From the NCBI RefSeq assembly GCF_010747475.1, contig NZ_VSLZ01000002.1, forward strand, positions 62,001-126,000: a DNA stretch of 64,000 bases, read 5' to 3'. This DNA is from Halorussus sp. MSC15.2 (lineage in GTDB: Archaea; Halobacteriota; Halobacteria; Halobacteriales; Haladaptataceae). Made by a program: the position numbers and the translations under genes. Shown piece by piece: positions 26,930-35,520 of the stretch (within the stretch, counting starts at the first letter, position 1; each line of letters starts with the position of its first letter). The notes beneath the pieces are model-generated. The model saw nothing but the letters and a program-made list of their open reading frames with translations, made no database searches and was not told where the DNA came from.

Positions 26930-27709
26930 TTACTTCGGCGGTCGGAGCCGATAGTACCGCCGGTTAAGGTCGAACATGTACCCCTCGCGCATCGACCGCA
27001 GGACGGCGTACGTGATGGTCCCGACGACGATGGGCAGGAGGAACGCGAGGTCGAACAGCAGGTGCGAGTCGATGGGGATGAGGTTCTTGATGGACACCGC
27101 GCTGATGGTCCACGCGAACGTGAACCCTGCCATCCCGACTGCGGCCCAGAACGGCTGCTCGACAGGACGGCGCGCGCTCCCCTTGTTCAGGAACGGCACC
27201 ATGGCGATGAACCCGACCACGATGATGTTGGCGATGACGCCGTACGTCCGGTCGGCCGTCAGCTTCTGGCCGCCAAGAATCGCCAGTTCGGGGTTGAGCG
27301 GACCGAGCTTCAGTAGCCCGAACGACCAGTAGAGGTACCAGTCGGGCAGGATGACCGCCGGGGTCGAACTCGGGTCGGCGGGTGCCCCGAGGTGGGGCGG
27401 GAGCGTCGCCGCCAAGAAGATAATCATCCCGACGAAGAAACTCGTCAGCGAGAGGTTTCGAATCATCTCGTGGGGCCACACCGGGAACGCCAGCACGTCG
27501 CGCTCGACGTAACTGGACTCCTGTCGGAGGTCTTGGTCCTCGCGGCGTGCGCGCTCGAAGTACTCGTACGTCAACCGCGAGAGACCCTCGGTGCGCTGCT
27601 TGCGCTCGCTCCACGTCGGGGTCTCGTCGTCCGGCGGAACGATACCCGTTCCACCGCCGTCGGTCTGTGCTTCTCCGCTGCCGTCGGTTTTCGTTTGTTC
27701 GTCAGACAT
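26930..27709 (-). CDS. petD: cytochrome b C-terminal part (subunit IV / PetD-like)
   Basis: This 259-residue protein is the second half of a split cytochrome b, as in cytochrome b6f. An acidic N-terminal tail of ~55 residues precedes helices. The quinol-oxidation site motif PDWYLYW (a PEWY variant) is present in AVILPDWYLYWSFGLLKL. Three or four helices follow, including VIANIIVVGFIAMVPFL and LFDLAFLLPIVVGTITYAVL. It is 3 nt downstream of petB and therefore coupled to it. PDWY in place of PEWY is known in several prokaryotic bc complexes and is associated with low-potential or menaquinol systems. Confidence 0.93.
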   Translation of the reverse strand: MSDEQTKTDGSGEAQTDGGGTGIVPPDDETPTWSERKQRTEGLSRLTYEYFERARREDQDLRQESSYVERDVLAFPVWPHEMIRNLSLTSFFVGMIIFLAATLPPHLGAPADPSSTPAVILPDWYLYWSFGLLKLGPLNPELAILGGQKLTADRTYGVIANIIVVGFIAMVPFLNKGSARRPVEQPFWAAVGMAGFTFAWTISAVSIKNLIPIDSHLLFDLAFLLPIVVGTITYAVLRSMREGYMFDLNRRYYRLRPPK

Positions 27710-27712
27710 GGT

Positions 27713-28516
27713 TTAGTGGGGTTCCGCGATGCCCTGAATCCACACGATGGCGATGTGGACCGCGATGAGCGTCGTGACGACGAACGGGAGCAGGAACACG
27801 TGCATGATGTACATGCGCTGGAGCGTCGCCGCTCCCGGGCTGAACCCGCCGAACACCAACTGTGCGACCCATTCGCCGATGAGCGGTATCGAGAGGCTCA
27901 TCTCGACGCCAATCTGACTGGCCCAGAACGCTAGCTGGTCCCAGGTGAGCAGGTATCCGGAGTAACCGAACACCATCGTCAGACTGATGAGGATGATACC
28001 GAGTATCCAGTTCAGTTCGCGGGGTTCCTTGTACGCTCCGGTGAAGTACACGCGGAGCATGTGGAGGAACACCGCCGCCACCATGACCTGCGCGGCCCAT
28101 CGGTGGATGGACCGGAGCATGAACCCGAAGTTCAAGTCGGTCATGATGAACACCAACTGGTTGTACGCTAACGACGCGTCGCCCGTCGCCGAAACCGTTC
28201 CCGGGGCGTAGTAGAACCCGAGCAACGCGCCACTCAGCGCCGCGACGACGTAGGCGATGGTCGAGAAGCTACCGAGCGCGTACAGCGGGTACCAGTACCA
28301 GAACTTGTTGTCGAGGTTGTACTGCTCGGTGTGGCTCTTCGGCATCTGCATGTTGACCCTGTAGTAGAGGGTCTCCAGTATCTCGAGGTAGTCCACGATG
28401 CGGAAGCGCTTGTCCATCCAGATGAGCGCCGTCAGGAACGTCGTCTCTACCGGCGTGAGTTCCTTCTTCTGCATCCACTCGCCGTGGTCGTATTCGTCTT
28501 TGCGTTCGATACTCAT
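27713..28516 (-). CDS. petB: cytochrome b N-terminal part (PetB-like, two haems b)
   Basis: The 267-residue protein has the four helices that hold both b haems. The His pairs are in RSIHRWAAQVMVAAVFLHML (helix B) and MYIMHVFLLPFVVTTLIAVH (helix D), spaced as in cytochrome b6. LNFGFMLRSIH and YSGYLLTWDQLAFWA are further conserved blocks. It oxidises menaquinol together with PetD and the Rieske protein. The start ATG lies 3 nt after the Rieske stop. Confidence 0.94.
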   Translation of the reverse strand: MSIERKDEYDHGEWMQKKELTPVETTFLTALIWMDKRFRIVDYLEILETLYYRVNMQMPKSHTEQYNLDNKFWYWYPLYALGSFSTIAYVVAALSGALLGFYYAPGTVSATGDASLAYNQLVFIMTDLNFGFMLRSIHRWAAQVMVAAVFLHMLRVYFTGAYKEPRELNWILGIILISLTMVFGYSGYLLTWDQLAFWASQIGVEMSLSIPLIGEWVAQLVFGGFSPGAATLQRMYIMHVFLLPFVVTTLIAVHIAIVWIQGIAEPH

Positions 28517-28519
28517 TGA

Positions 28520-29368
28520 TTATTCCTCCGGGCGCGGGAGCGCCACGAACGATTTCTTGACGATGTTGAACGGGTCGTACACCGACTGGTGGCACTGACA
28601 GTATATCTTGTCCTGTGCGCTCGCGACCGCCGACCCCGCCAACCCCTTGAACGACGGCACGCAACAAAAGTGCGTGCATTTGTTCAGGTTGGCGATGAAT
28701 CCTTCCGACGTGCTGGCCGAGAGCCACTCGTCGTTCTGGGCCATCTTCTCGATGCGCTTGCTCCGGATGACCTGAATCGGCATCGTGCCGCTCGGCGGCA
28801 CGTCCTGCGAGCGCCACGACCCTTGCGCGGGCTTCCCGAGACCGCTCTGGCCGATGCCGTTGCCCCAAGTCTCGTAGTCGCTGAAGTCGTCGACGTGCAT
28901 CTTGTCGCCTTCGCTCACCGCGTCGTTTTGCCACTCGAACTTGGAGTTACCGCTGTAGCGGAAGTAGTTGTCTTGGTCGGCCTTCGGTTGGACGCCGGGG
29001 TAGGTCTGGACGCCGCAGTACTGGAACCACTCGCTGGAGTACGTGACGCCGCCCAGTTCCATCTCGGCGACCGTTATCTCGCGGCCCTGCTGGGTCTTGG
29101 TCTTCACTTCGGGCCAGATGCCCTTGAGATACCCTTCCGAGTCCACTTCGACCGGAATCTGGGGCATCCCGCGCGGCGCGGGACCGGCCGTGTTCTCCAT
29201 CGCCATGAACTGTCGGATACCACCGCCGGCACCGCTCGGTGCGGTGGCCGAGTTGATACCTGCCGCCGTCGCGGTACCGACTCCGGCGAGCGATGCGCTG
29301 CCGACGACGCCCTTGACGAAGCGTCGGCGACCTGTGCTTTCCGGATACTTGTCGTCTTCTTCTGGCAT
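28520..29368 (-). CDS. petA: Rieske iron-sulfur protein (Tat-exported)
   Basis: The 282-residue protein carries the Rieske 2Fe-2S centre. It has a twin-arginine segment GRRRFVKGVVGSASLAGVGT, which also anchors it, then a long beta-rich domain. The cluster motifs are NKCTHFCCVPSFKG and IYCQCHQSVYDPF: two His and two Cys ligands plus the disulfide Cys pair. Residues 60-200, with several Trp-rich loops, are an insertion typical of haloarchaea. I chose the ATG at MPEEDDKY; an upstream GTG would extend into the preceding gene. Its stop is 3 nt from petB. Confidence 0.93.
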   Translation of the reverse strand: MPEEDDKYPESTGRRRFVKGVVGSASLAGVGTATAAGINSATAPSGAGGGIRQFMAMENTAGPAPRGMPQIPVEVDSEGYLKGIWPEVKTKTQQGREITVAEMELGGVTYSSEWFQYCGVQTYPGVQPKADQDNYFRYSGNSKFEWQNDAVSEGDKMHVDDFSDYETWGNGIGQSGLGKPAQGSWRSQDVPPSGTMPIQVIRSKRIEKMAQNDEWLSASTSEGFIANLNKCTHFCCVPSFKGLAGSAVASAQDKIYCQCHQSVYDPFNIVKKSFVALPRPEE

Positions 29369-29370
29369 AG

Positions 29371-29757
29371 TTATCGTTTGTAGTACGGGTAGACTGCCTG
29401 CTTGAACTGGTCCCACGCGTTACCGAGGGTCTCGGTACCGTATTGCTGGTCTTCGCGAATGTAGAGGTCTTCCCACTTGCGACGACGCTTCTTGACAATC
29501 ATCACGTCGGGGAGGAACTCCTTGCGATACAACAGGAGGATGAACGCGAGGTCGATGAAGATGACCGCGAGGACGAACCCGAGGTACATGTTCCCAATCT
29601 CGCTGTACCCCCAACCGCTCACCAGTCCGTAGGTGAAGAGACCGACGAACACGACTTCGACCACCGTCAGGAGGACGATGGCGATGGCCGCGGCGGTGCT
29701 CTCTCGGGCGGGTTCGTAGCGATGAATGTCGCCGTACGTTGAGCCTGTGGATGACAT
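29371..29757 (-). CDS. small membrane protein of the cytochrome bc operon
   Basis: The 128-residue product has two helices, AAAIAIVLLTVVEVVFVGLF and MYLGFVLAVIFIDLAFILLLY, followed by a basic loop (KKRRRKWEDLYIREDQQYG) and an aromatic end. It lies 2 nt before petA and 2 nt after the halocyanin gene, so it is made in fixed order between the copper donor and the Rieske protein. Function unknown. Confidence 0.86.
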   Translation of the reverse strand: MSSTGSTYGDIHRYEPARESTAAAIAIVLLTVVEVVFVGLFTYGLVSGWGYSEIGNMYLGFVLAVIFIDLAFILLLYRKEFLPDVMIVKKRRRKWEDLYIREDQQYGTETLGNAWDQFKQAVYPYYKR

Positions 29758-29759
29758 GG

Positions 29760-30416
29760 TTATCGGTTACCCCCACTCGCGTGCGGTGATTCGCCGTACT
29801 TCAGGAGGAAGAACGTGTAGACGAGCGAGACGGCCATCATCAGGAGGGTCGCCAGACCGACGAAGTGGGCCTGAAACGGCACGCCCATGTGTTCGGGGTC
29901 GGCCTCCGCTTGTCCACCGCCGCCGCCAGACGAAATGTTCTCTTTGACGACGACAGTGCCGACCATCCCGGCGGTCTTGTGGGGCTGGCAGAAGTACTCG
30001 TACGTCCCCAGCGTGTCGAAGGTGTGGGAGTACTCGTAGCCAGTGTTGTAGGTCTTGCTCGGGGCACCGGGCGTCCCCTCCCAGTTCGCCTCTTCTGGTT
30101 GACTCTCGGGGACGACGTTGTGGTTGTCCGACTCCCAGACCCACTTGATAGTGGTTCCGGGAGTGATGGTTATCTCGGCGGGTTCGAACACCAGACTCCC
30201 GCCGGGACCGACTATCACCTCTTCCGTCGGACCGCCACCGCCGGACGAACCTCCGCTCGTCGTCGTCCCGTTGGTGGCGGTCGTGGTCTCGTTTCCGGAG
30301 GCAGTGGCGTTGCCGGACGACGTGGTGGTCGTCTCCTGTGCCGCGGCGGCCGTTACGCCCGCCCCAGCGCCGCCCGCAACACCGGTTGCTGCCGTCAGAA
30401 AGTCCCGCCTCTTCAT
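29760..30416 (-). CDS. halocyanin (membrane-anchored blue copper protein), first gene of bc operon
   Basis: The 218-residue protein begins MKRRDFLTAATGVAGGAGAG, a Tat signal, then a Thr/Ser/Gly-rich linker (residues ~25-65), a cupredoxin domain and, unusually, a C-terminal membrane helix (HFVGLATLLMMAVSLVYTFF). The copper ligands are His of ESDNHNVVPES and Cys, His, Met of YFCQPHKTAGMVG. It likely carries electrons from the bc complex to CoxB. The anchor at the C-terminal end instead of a lipobox is the notable feature. A close paralogue lies at ~42 kb. Confidence 0.93.
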   Translation of the reverse strand: MKRRDFLTAATGVAGGAGAGVTAAAAQETTTTSSGNATASGNETTTATNGTTTSGGSSGGGGPTEEVIVGPGGSLVFEPAEITITPGTTIKWVWESDNHNVVPESQPEEANWEGTPGAPSKTYNTGYEYSHTFDTLGTYEYFCQPHKTAGMVGTVVVKENISSGGGGGQAEADPEHMGVPFQAHFVGLATLLMMAVSLVYTFFLLKYGESPHASGGNR

Positions 30417-30441
30417 ACGGTAGAAAGTCAGGACAGGAATT

Positions 30442-30449
30442 GCTTAAAG
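30442..30449 (-). promoter_or_regulatory. TATA box of the halocyanin-bc operon
   Basis: CTTTAAGC on the minus strand is centred 30 nt ahead of the halocyanin ATG, so the seven-gene operon (halocyanin to the 84-aa protein) probably starts as a leaderless mRNA here. Confidence 0.5.
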
Positions 30450-30501
30450 CCACCGATGCCGCCGTAGCGGGGTTTCCGACGCCGACGCGCCGAGTGAGGT
30501 C

Positions 30502-31428
30502 CTAATTCGCACTGTCGGACGCCGACGAAACGCCGGTTCCGGTCGCCCCGTCACCCTCCTCGTCGGGCGACGAGTCGCTGGTCTCGGCGTCGTCCGGGAG
30601 TCGGTCGCCGTCGTCGAGGAGGAACTCGGGGCGCTCGTCGTCTTCCAACCCAACCGCACGGAGTCGGTTGCGGTACTCCTCGGCGCGGAATCGGTCGGAG
30701 AGTCGAGCGTTCGCCACCAGCAGGAAGACGAACACGCCGAAGAACAGGAATCCGAGCGCGGCCACGGCCGCCACGATGGGGAGTCCCACGGCGACCCACG
30801 ACGCGAGCAGCGCGACGCCGGCGAGGACGTGGACGGCCGCGATAATCTGCATCAACTGGTTGCCGAGTTTCCCCGAGCCTTCGGGCACCTCGGCGGGGTC
30901 GGGTAGCACGTCGCCCTCCGGGGATTCAGGTACCTCGTAGCTCTCCATCGACGCCAGCGCGACCGAGGGTTTCACGTCCCGGAGGACCGTCCCGCTCCCC
31001 TCGACTGACCCGTCGGGGTAGACCACGGCGTACCCCTCGTCGGAGTACGCCAGCAGTTGGGGTTCGCCCTCGCGCTCGATGCGCTCGACCACGGCGAACA
31101 CGTCGCGGTCGGCGACGCGACTGTTGAGGTCGGTCTCCACCCTGTCGAGGAGTTGCTCGCCGGTAATCCACGAGTCGTGGTCGAACGCGACCTGCCACTC
31201 CTCGTAGCTCATCTCGGCCATGTCTCGCGGACCGAAGTCCTCGAAGTCGTACTTCTCCTCGACTTCCTCGGGAGTCGGCCCGTCGCCGTCCTCGTCGGCG
31301 GCGGCCACCTGCTCGTCACGCTCCTCGTCGGGCGAGGAGTCGGTCCGCCTCTCGGGGCTACCCTCACCCCGCGTCGCCGTCGCGTCCGCGGGTGATTCGC
31401 CCGCCGGGTCGTCCGAGGCGTCGGTCAT
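30502..31428 (-). CDS. acidic two-helix membrane protein upstream of the bc operon
   Basis: The 308-residue protein has ~60 low-complexity acidic residues, a soluble domain (residues ~60-190, from YDFEDFGPRDMAEMSYEEW to DVLPDPAEVPEG) and two adjacent helices, IIAAVHVLAGVALLASWVAV and IVAAVAALGFLFFGVFVFLL, and an acidic C-terminal tail. It is a conserved neighbour of haloarchaeal bc operons with no known role. The start at MTDASDDP is chosen because the longer frame reads through another gene. Confidence 0.82.
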   Translation of the reverse strand: MTDASDDPAGESPADATATRGEGSPERRTDSSPDEERDEQVAAADEDGDGPTPEEVEEKYDFEDFGPRDMAEMSYEEWQVAFDHDSWITGEQLLDRVETDLNSRVADRDVFAVVERIEREGEPQLLAYSDEGYAVVYPDGSVEGSGTVLRDVKPSVALASMESYEVPESPEGDVLPDPAEVPEGSGKLGNQLMQIIAAVHVLAGVALLASWVAVGLPIVAAVAALGFLFFGVFVFLLVANARLSDRFRAEEYRNRLRAVGLEDDERPEFLLDDGDRLPDDAETSDSSPDEEGDGATGTGVSSASDSAN

Positions 31429-31493
31429 CGTCCGAAACTCAGACCTGAAGCCGCATAAACACCCCGACGTCGCGTCGCACCCCGAGTTCGCGG

Positions 31494-32159
31494 TCAGAAC
31501 GGCGTCCACTCTCGGGGTTGGTCGGCGAGTCCCCGAACTCGCATTTCCCGCGTACCGTCGCCGCGCACCCGAACGTCCACCCGGCCGTCGCAGAGTTGCG
31601 TGATGGTGTTGACCACGCGCTCGTCCTGCGTGGACGGGTCGATGAGGAACACGCCGAGACCGTCCGTCGCCCCGATGCGACCGGCGACGGTGTGGACGAA
31701 CCGGGAGACGGTCTGGAACTCGGTGTACATCAGCAGCGTCGAGAGCGAGAACAGTCCCGCCCGGACGCGCTCGGTCGTCTCCCGATGGACGCTCTGATAC
31801 AGTCCCGAGAACTCGATGCCGATGCCCGTCAGGTCGCCGGGACTCGACACCGTCTCGATGCGCTCCGACGTCTGCTCGCGTCCCTGCTTCTTGCTGACGC
31901 AGTCCACGACGCCGAAGGTACTCTGCTGGAGGCCAGTACACAGTTTGTCGCACTCCGACAGGATTTTCCCGCCGCTCTTGGTCGTCGTGACCAGTACTAA
32001 CCCCTCCTCCCGGTCGCTCCCGGCGGTGACGAGACGGAGCGCGAGGTCTCTGGCACCGCCCATCGTCGGCCCGGCCACGAGGAGGTTCGACCCGGGTTCG
32101 ACGCCCTCTATCGGCAGGTCGTCGGCGAACTCGTACGCGCTCGTCTGGCGCTGAGTCAC
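31494..32159 (-). CDS. RecA/KaiC-like protein with degenerate P loop
   Basis: The 221-residue protein has the outline of haloarchaeal RecA-superfamily (HTR/KaiC-like) proteins: GSNLLVAGPTMGGARDLALR where the Walker A should be, LVLVTTTKSGGKIL, VDCVSKKQG and the Walker-B-like GVFLIDPSTQDERVVN. The P-loop Lys is missing, so ATP hydrolysis is doubtful. It starts with GTG that overlaps the stop of the REC-GAF gene (GTGA), which makes the two a coupled pair, probably a signalling output. Confidence 0.8.
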   Translation of the reverse strand: MTQRQTSAYEFADDLPIEGVEPGSNLLVAGPTMGGARDLALRLVTAGSDREEGLVLVTTTKSGGKILSECDKLCTGLQQSTFGVVDCVSKKQGREQTSERIETVSSPGDLTGIGIEFSGLYQSVHRETTERVRAGLFSLSTLLMYTEFQTVSRFVHTVAGRIGATDGLGVFLIDPSTQDERVVNTITQLCDGRVDVRVRGDGTREMRVRGLADQPREWTPF

Positions 32160-33109
32160 GTCGGACCACCGTCCCCTTCGGCCGCCTCCCGGACGTCGCG
32201 CTCGTCAGAGTGGTCCTCCGCTCGGTCTTCTCTCAGTTGCGCGACTTCGAGGTGCAGGTCGAGGACGTTGACCGTCACGTCCGCGAGCGTGCTGAGGTAC
32301 TCCCTGTCGCCGTCCGTGAACGTCCGGGGTTCCTCGTCGTACGCGCAGAGGGTTCCGATAGTGAGTCCGTCGGGGGTCGTCAGGTCGGCCCCCACGTACG
32401 AACGGATGTTCATGTCGTCGAGGCTCTCGTTGTGTTCGAATCGCGGGTCGGCCTTCACGTCCTCTATCACGGTCACGTCGCCGTCTTCGACTATCGCGTA
32501 CGTGCAGATGGAGTCCTCGCGGGGCGTCGGCGTCCAGTCCGCGCCGTGGCACACGAGGAACTGCTGACTGTGTTCCCGTATCATGTTCACCGACGCCATC
32601 GGCACGTCGAGGTACTGGGCCGCGAGGTCGGTGATTCGCTCGACGTCGGTCTGCAGCGCCGCCCCGTCCACGTCGTACGCGTCGAGCGCGTCGAGTCGGT
32701 CTTCCTCGTCCTGCGGCAGCGGGTACGGAGTCTGGGGCCGGAACGCCGACGTGAAATCCACGAGGTTCCACAGCGTTTCCCCGGCGTTCGCCGCATCCTT
32801 GGCGACGTACTCGGTGACGGTTTCGGTGGTCTCGTCGGTGTCGAGCGCCGCGCGGTCGGTCGCGGTGTAGAGGACGCACCCGATGTCCGGTCGAACGTCG
32901 CGGGCGCGTGCCGCGAGTTCGAGTCCGGTCCCGTCGGGCAGTTCGTACTCCGTCACGACGCAGTCGACGTCCTCGTCGTTCAGTTCGCCCACGGCGTCCG
33001 CGAGCGAGGCCGCCCGAAGGACGCGCAGGTCCGGCGCTTCGGTCCGGAGCAGTTCGGCGGTTTCCGCTCGGGCCGACTCGTCGGGGTCCACGCACAGTAC
33101 AGTTCTCAT
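32156..33109 (-). CDS. receiver-domain protein with GAF sensor domain
   Basis: The 317-residue protein has a response-regulator receiver domain (residues 1-120; start RTVLCVDPDESA, conserved Lys in TEYVAKDA) and a GAF domain (~135-290; CTYAIVEDGDVTVIED then IGTLCAYDEEPRTFTD), with a helical tail. At the phospho-acceptor position the sequence is CVVTEYELPDG: a Glu replaces the usual Asp, which can mimic the phosphorylated state or make it unresponsive. There is no DNA-binding or kinase domain, so the output must be through protein contacts, likely the overlapping RecA-like gene. Confidence 0.88.
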   Translation of the reverse strand: MRTVLCVDPDESARAETAELLRTEAPDLRVLRAASLADAVGELNDEDVDCVVTEYELPDGTGLELAARARDVRPDIGCVLYTATDRAALDTDETTETVTEYVAKDAANAGETLWNLVDFTSAFRPQTPYPLPQDEEDRLDALDAYDVDGAALQTDVERITDLAAQYLDVPMASVNMIREHSQQFLVCHGADWTPTPREDSICTYAIVEDGDVTVIEDVKADPRFEHNESLDDMNIRSYVGADLTTPDGLTIGTLCAYDEEPRTFTDGDREYLSTLADVTVNVLDLHLEVAQLREDRAEDHSDERDVREAAEGDGGPT

Positions 33110-33252
33110 CTGAGTCGCTCGTCCGGAGCGTCACGACTCCGTGTGCATTAGTTTTGGCAATACAAGTCGGGGAACTGTCTGTTCGATTTCGAACCGGTCG
33201 GTCCCGAACCGCTTTCGGGTTCCTTATCCACCAGCGCTCCTAACCGCCGCGC

Positions 33253-33741
33253 ATGGCGAGTGAGACGCTGGTCGCGGCCGTGGTCGCCCTCGTCGTCACT
33301 GCCAGCTTTCCGTTCTACCTCTACGGCGCGTGGTACATCCTCGACCAGGAGGTCGTGACGTGGGACGTGCTGATGCACCACCTCAAGTTCATCGTGGTCG
33401 GACTCCTGCTGACGACGATACCGATGCTGACGTGGATGGTCCCCCGATTCCTCGACCAACTCGGCGGGTTCGCGGCACTGCACGCCTTTCTTGGGTTGCA
33501 GGCCTACGCGATGCTGCTGGTCGCGCTGACGGGTATCGTCCGCATCTTTCAGGTCAAGTACCAGCACGACATGTACGACTCGGACGCGCGCGAGGAGGAC
33601 GTGGACATCGGCGAACTCCACGAGAACATGGGCGCGTGGCGGGGTCGCCTCCGCATCGGCGTCGTCGGGTACGTCCTCTTCTGGCTTCTCGCGTGGCTGG
33701 TCGGGATGATTCGGTTCGTCATGGACTACGTGCTGTACTGA
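33253..33741 (+). CDS. conserved haloarchaeal membrane protein near the bc operon
   Basis: The 162-residue protein has four helices: LVAAVVALVVTASFPFYLYG, LKFIVVGLLLTTIPMLTWMV, ALHAFLGLQAYAMLLVALTG and VGYVLFWLLAWLVGMIRFVM. Conserved His residues in the second and third helices (DVLMHHLKFI and ALHAFLG) resemble cytochrome b561-type haem ligands, so a b-type haem is possible but not shown. It diverges from the REC-GAF gene. Confidence 0.8.
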   Translation: MASETLVAAVVALVVTASFPFYLYGAWYILDQEVVTWDVLMHHLKFIVVGLLLTTIPMLTWMVPRFLDQLGGFAALHAFLGLQAYAMLLVALTGIVRIFQVKYQHDMYDSDAREEDVDIGELHENMGAWRGRLRIGVVGYVLFWLLAWLVGMIRFVMDYVLY

Positions 33742-33837
33742 CCGCCCGCTCCAGTCGCGGTCCCGGGTCTCGGTGGCATCGGCGGCTCTGCCTACCCCGC
33801 TCTTCGGTGGGAGTGTCGGCGATATTCGAGCGGGCGG

Positions 33838-34524
33838 TCAGTCCCACTCCTCGCCGCTGGCGAGGTCCACGTCGTGGTCGAGTTTCGAGGACGGACAGAG
33901 GTCCTCGACCACGCAGTCGCCGCAGTCGGGGTTCCGCGCGGTGCAGGTCGCCCGGCCGTGACTGATGCACAGGTGGGTGTACTGCTGCCAGTGCTCCTCG
34001 GGGACGACGCCCATCAGGTCCTCCTCGATGGTCTCCGGGCGCTCGTCCTCAGTGATACCGAGGCGACGGGAGAGGCGCTGGACGTGGGTGTCCACGACGA
34101 TGCCCTCCACGATGTCGTGGCCGTGCTGGAGGACGACGTTGGCGGTCTTGCGGCCGACGCCCTTCAGTTCGGTCAGTTCGTCCATCGTGTCGGGGACCTC
34201 GCCGTCGTGTTCCGCCAGCATGGTCTGTGCCGAGGAAACGATGTAGTCGGCCTTGCTGTTGTGGTAGGTGATAGAGCCGATGTCCTCCGAGAGTTCGTCT
34301 ACGTCGGCGTTCGCGTAGTCCTCGACGGTCTCGTACTTCTCGAAGAGGTCGGCGGTCTCCTCGTTCACGCGCTCGTCAGTACACTGGGCCGACAGCATCA
34401 CGGCGATGAGGAGTTCGAGTCGGTTCGAGAAGTTGAGCGAGATAGTCGAATCGGGATACTCGTCGTAGAGTCTGTCGATGACTTCCTCCACTTGGGCGTC
34501 GCGCGAGTCGAGTGGCTCTCCCAT
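33838..34524 (-). CDS. nth: endonuclease III (DNA glycosylase/AP lyase)
   Basis: Nth removes oxidised pyrimidines and cuts the abasic site. The 228-residue protein has the helix-hairpin-helix LKGVGRKTANVVLQHGHDI with the catalytic Lys of GRKTA, the catalytic Asp of VVDTHVQRLSRRLGI, and the C-terminal 4Fe-4S loop CTARNPDCGDCVVEDLC (C-X6-C-X2-C-X5-C). MLSAQCTDERVNEETADLF is also typical. Full length; start ATG at MGEPLDSRDAQ. Confidence 0.95.
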   Translation of the reverse strand: MGEPLDSRDAQVEEVIDRLYDEYPDSTISLNFSNRLELLIAVMLSAQCTDERVNEETADLFEKYETVEDYANADVDELSEDIGSITYHNSKADYIVSSAQTMLAEHDGEVPDTMDELTELKGVGRKTANVVLQHGHDIVEGIVVDTHVQRLSRRLGITEDERPETIEEDLMGVVPEEHWQQYTHLCISHGRATCTARNPDCGDCVVEDLCPSSKLDHDVDLASGEEWD

Positions 34525-34582
34525 GTTCGTGACGTTGCACGGGAGGGGTTTGAGCTATTCGGCTCCGACTTCACGCCGCGGG

Positions 34583-35377
34583 TCAACAGGCGCGGTTGTC
34601 CTCGAACGCGTTACCTCTCGGTTGTTCGGGCCTGACGATGGCCCGCCGGTTCCCGCAGAACGCGTTGTCCGAGACCACGTTATTGTTGGAGTTCGACACG
34701 GCCACGCCCAGTCGATTGTCCCGAATCACGTTCCCGACGACACGGTTCGCCCTGCTCCCGGTCGTGAGACTGATGCCCACTTGGTTGTCCGCGACCACGT
34801 TGTCGGCGACGACGCTCTCGCGCGTGGTCGAGACGTCGATTCCGGCGTCTGAGTTGTTCGTCGCGTTCGACCCGGCGATGCGAACCGCCCGCGAACTCCG
34901 GACCGTGATTCCGAAGTCGCTGTCGTTCACGCTGACGTTTCGCACCCGCGACTCGGTGACTCCCCGGAGGTAGACGCCCGCGTACCCCCAGTCGGTGAGC
35001 GTCACGTTCGACACGACCACGTCACTCGCGCCGGTCGCTCGGATTCCGGTGTGCCGTGCGAACCGCGAGTCCGACCCGTCGAGGGTGTGGCCCGCCCCGC
35101 GGAGGCGAACGCGGTCGGCCTTGATTTCGATGCACGTCTCCGACGCGTTCTCGACGTCCGCGACCAGTACGTACTCGCCCGGTTCGGTGATGGTCGTACA
35201 CGAGCGCACCTCGGTCGCACCGTCGGTCTGCTGGGTGGTCGCGCCTATACCGCTCGGAGCGACTGCGGGCGTCGCTCCCGCGACTCCCGACGCGGCCAAC
35301 AGCAGGACGGCGGCGAGGACGACCAGTCGAAACGAGGCGGGGTCACCGCCGGTTCGACGCGCTGATTCTGCCCTCAT
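34583..35377 (-). CDS. secreted right-handed parallel beta-helix protein (NosD-like repeats)
   Basis: The 264-residue protein has a signal-peptide-like helix (FRLVVLAAVLLLAASGVAGA), a short region with Cys pair ATEVRSCTTITEPG...CIEI, and then about eight beta-helix coils of the NosD/pectate-lyase type, for example GIRATGASDVVVSNVTLTDW and NNVVSDNAFCGNRRAIV. No catalytic residues are recognised, and short length suggests a binding or structural surface protein. I started at MRAESARR; an ATG six codons upstream is also possible. Confidence 0.82.
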   Translation of the reverse strand: MRAESARRTGGDPASFRLVVLAAVLLLAASGVAGATPAVAPSGIGATTQQTDGATEVRSCTTITEPGEYVLVADVENASETCIEIKADRVRLRGAGHTLDGSDSRFARHTGIRATGASDVVVSNVTLTDWGYAGVYLRGVTESRVRNVSVNDSDFGITVRSSRAVRIAGSNATNNSDAGIDVSTTRESVVADNVVADNQVGISLTTGSRANRVVGNVIRDNRLGVAVSNSNNNVVSDNAFCGNRRAIVRPEQPRGNAFEDNRAC

Positions 35378-35488
35378 CCTGCGTGGTGTCAGCACGCCGG
35401 GCGTGTAAGTCGTTCCGGCCGTCGAGACCGCTCGTGCGACGGGTTGCGGGGAGGCGTTCGACGGGGAGCGGCGTGGTCGGTTTCGGGG

Positions 35489-35496
35489 AATTTAAG
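35489..35496 (+). promoter_or_regulatory. TATA box of mvaD
   Basis: AATTTAAG is centred 28 nt ahead of the ATG, so the mRNA should be leaderless. This supports the MKTTAKAHP start over the much longer upstream open frame. Confidence 0.55.
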
Positions 35497-35520
35497 CGGG
35501 CATCGCTCTCCCTTCCACCC

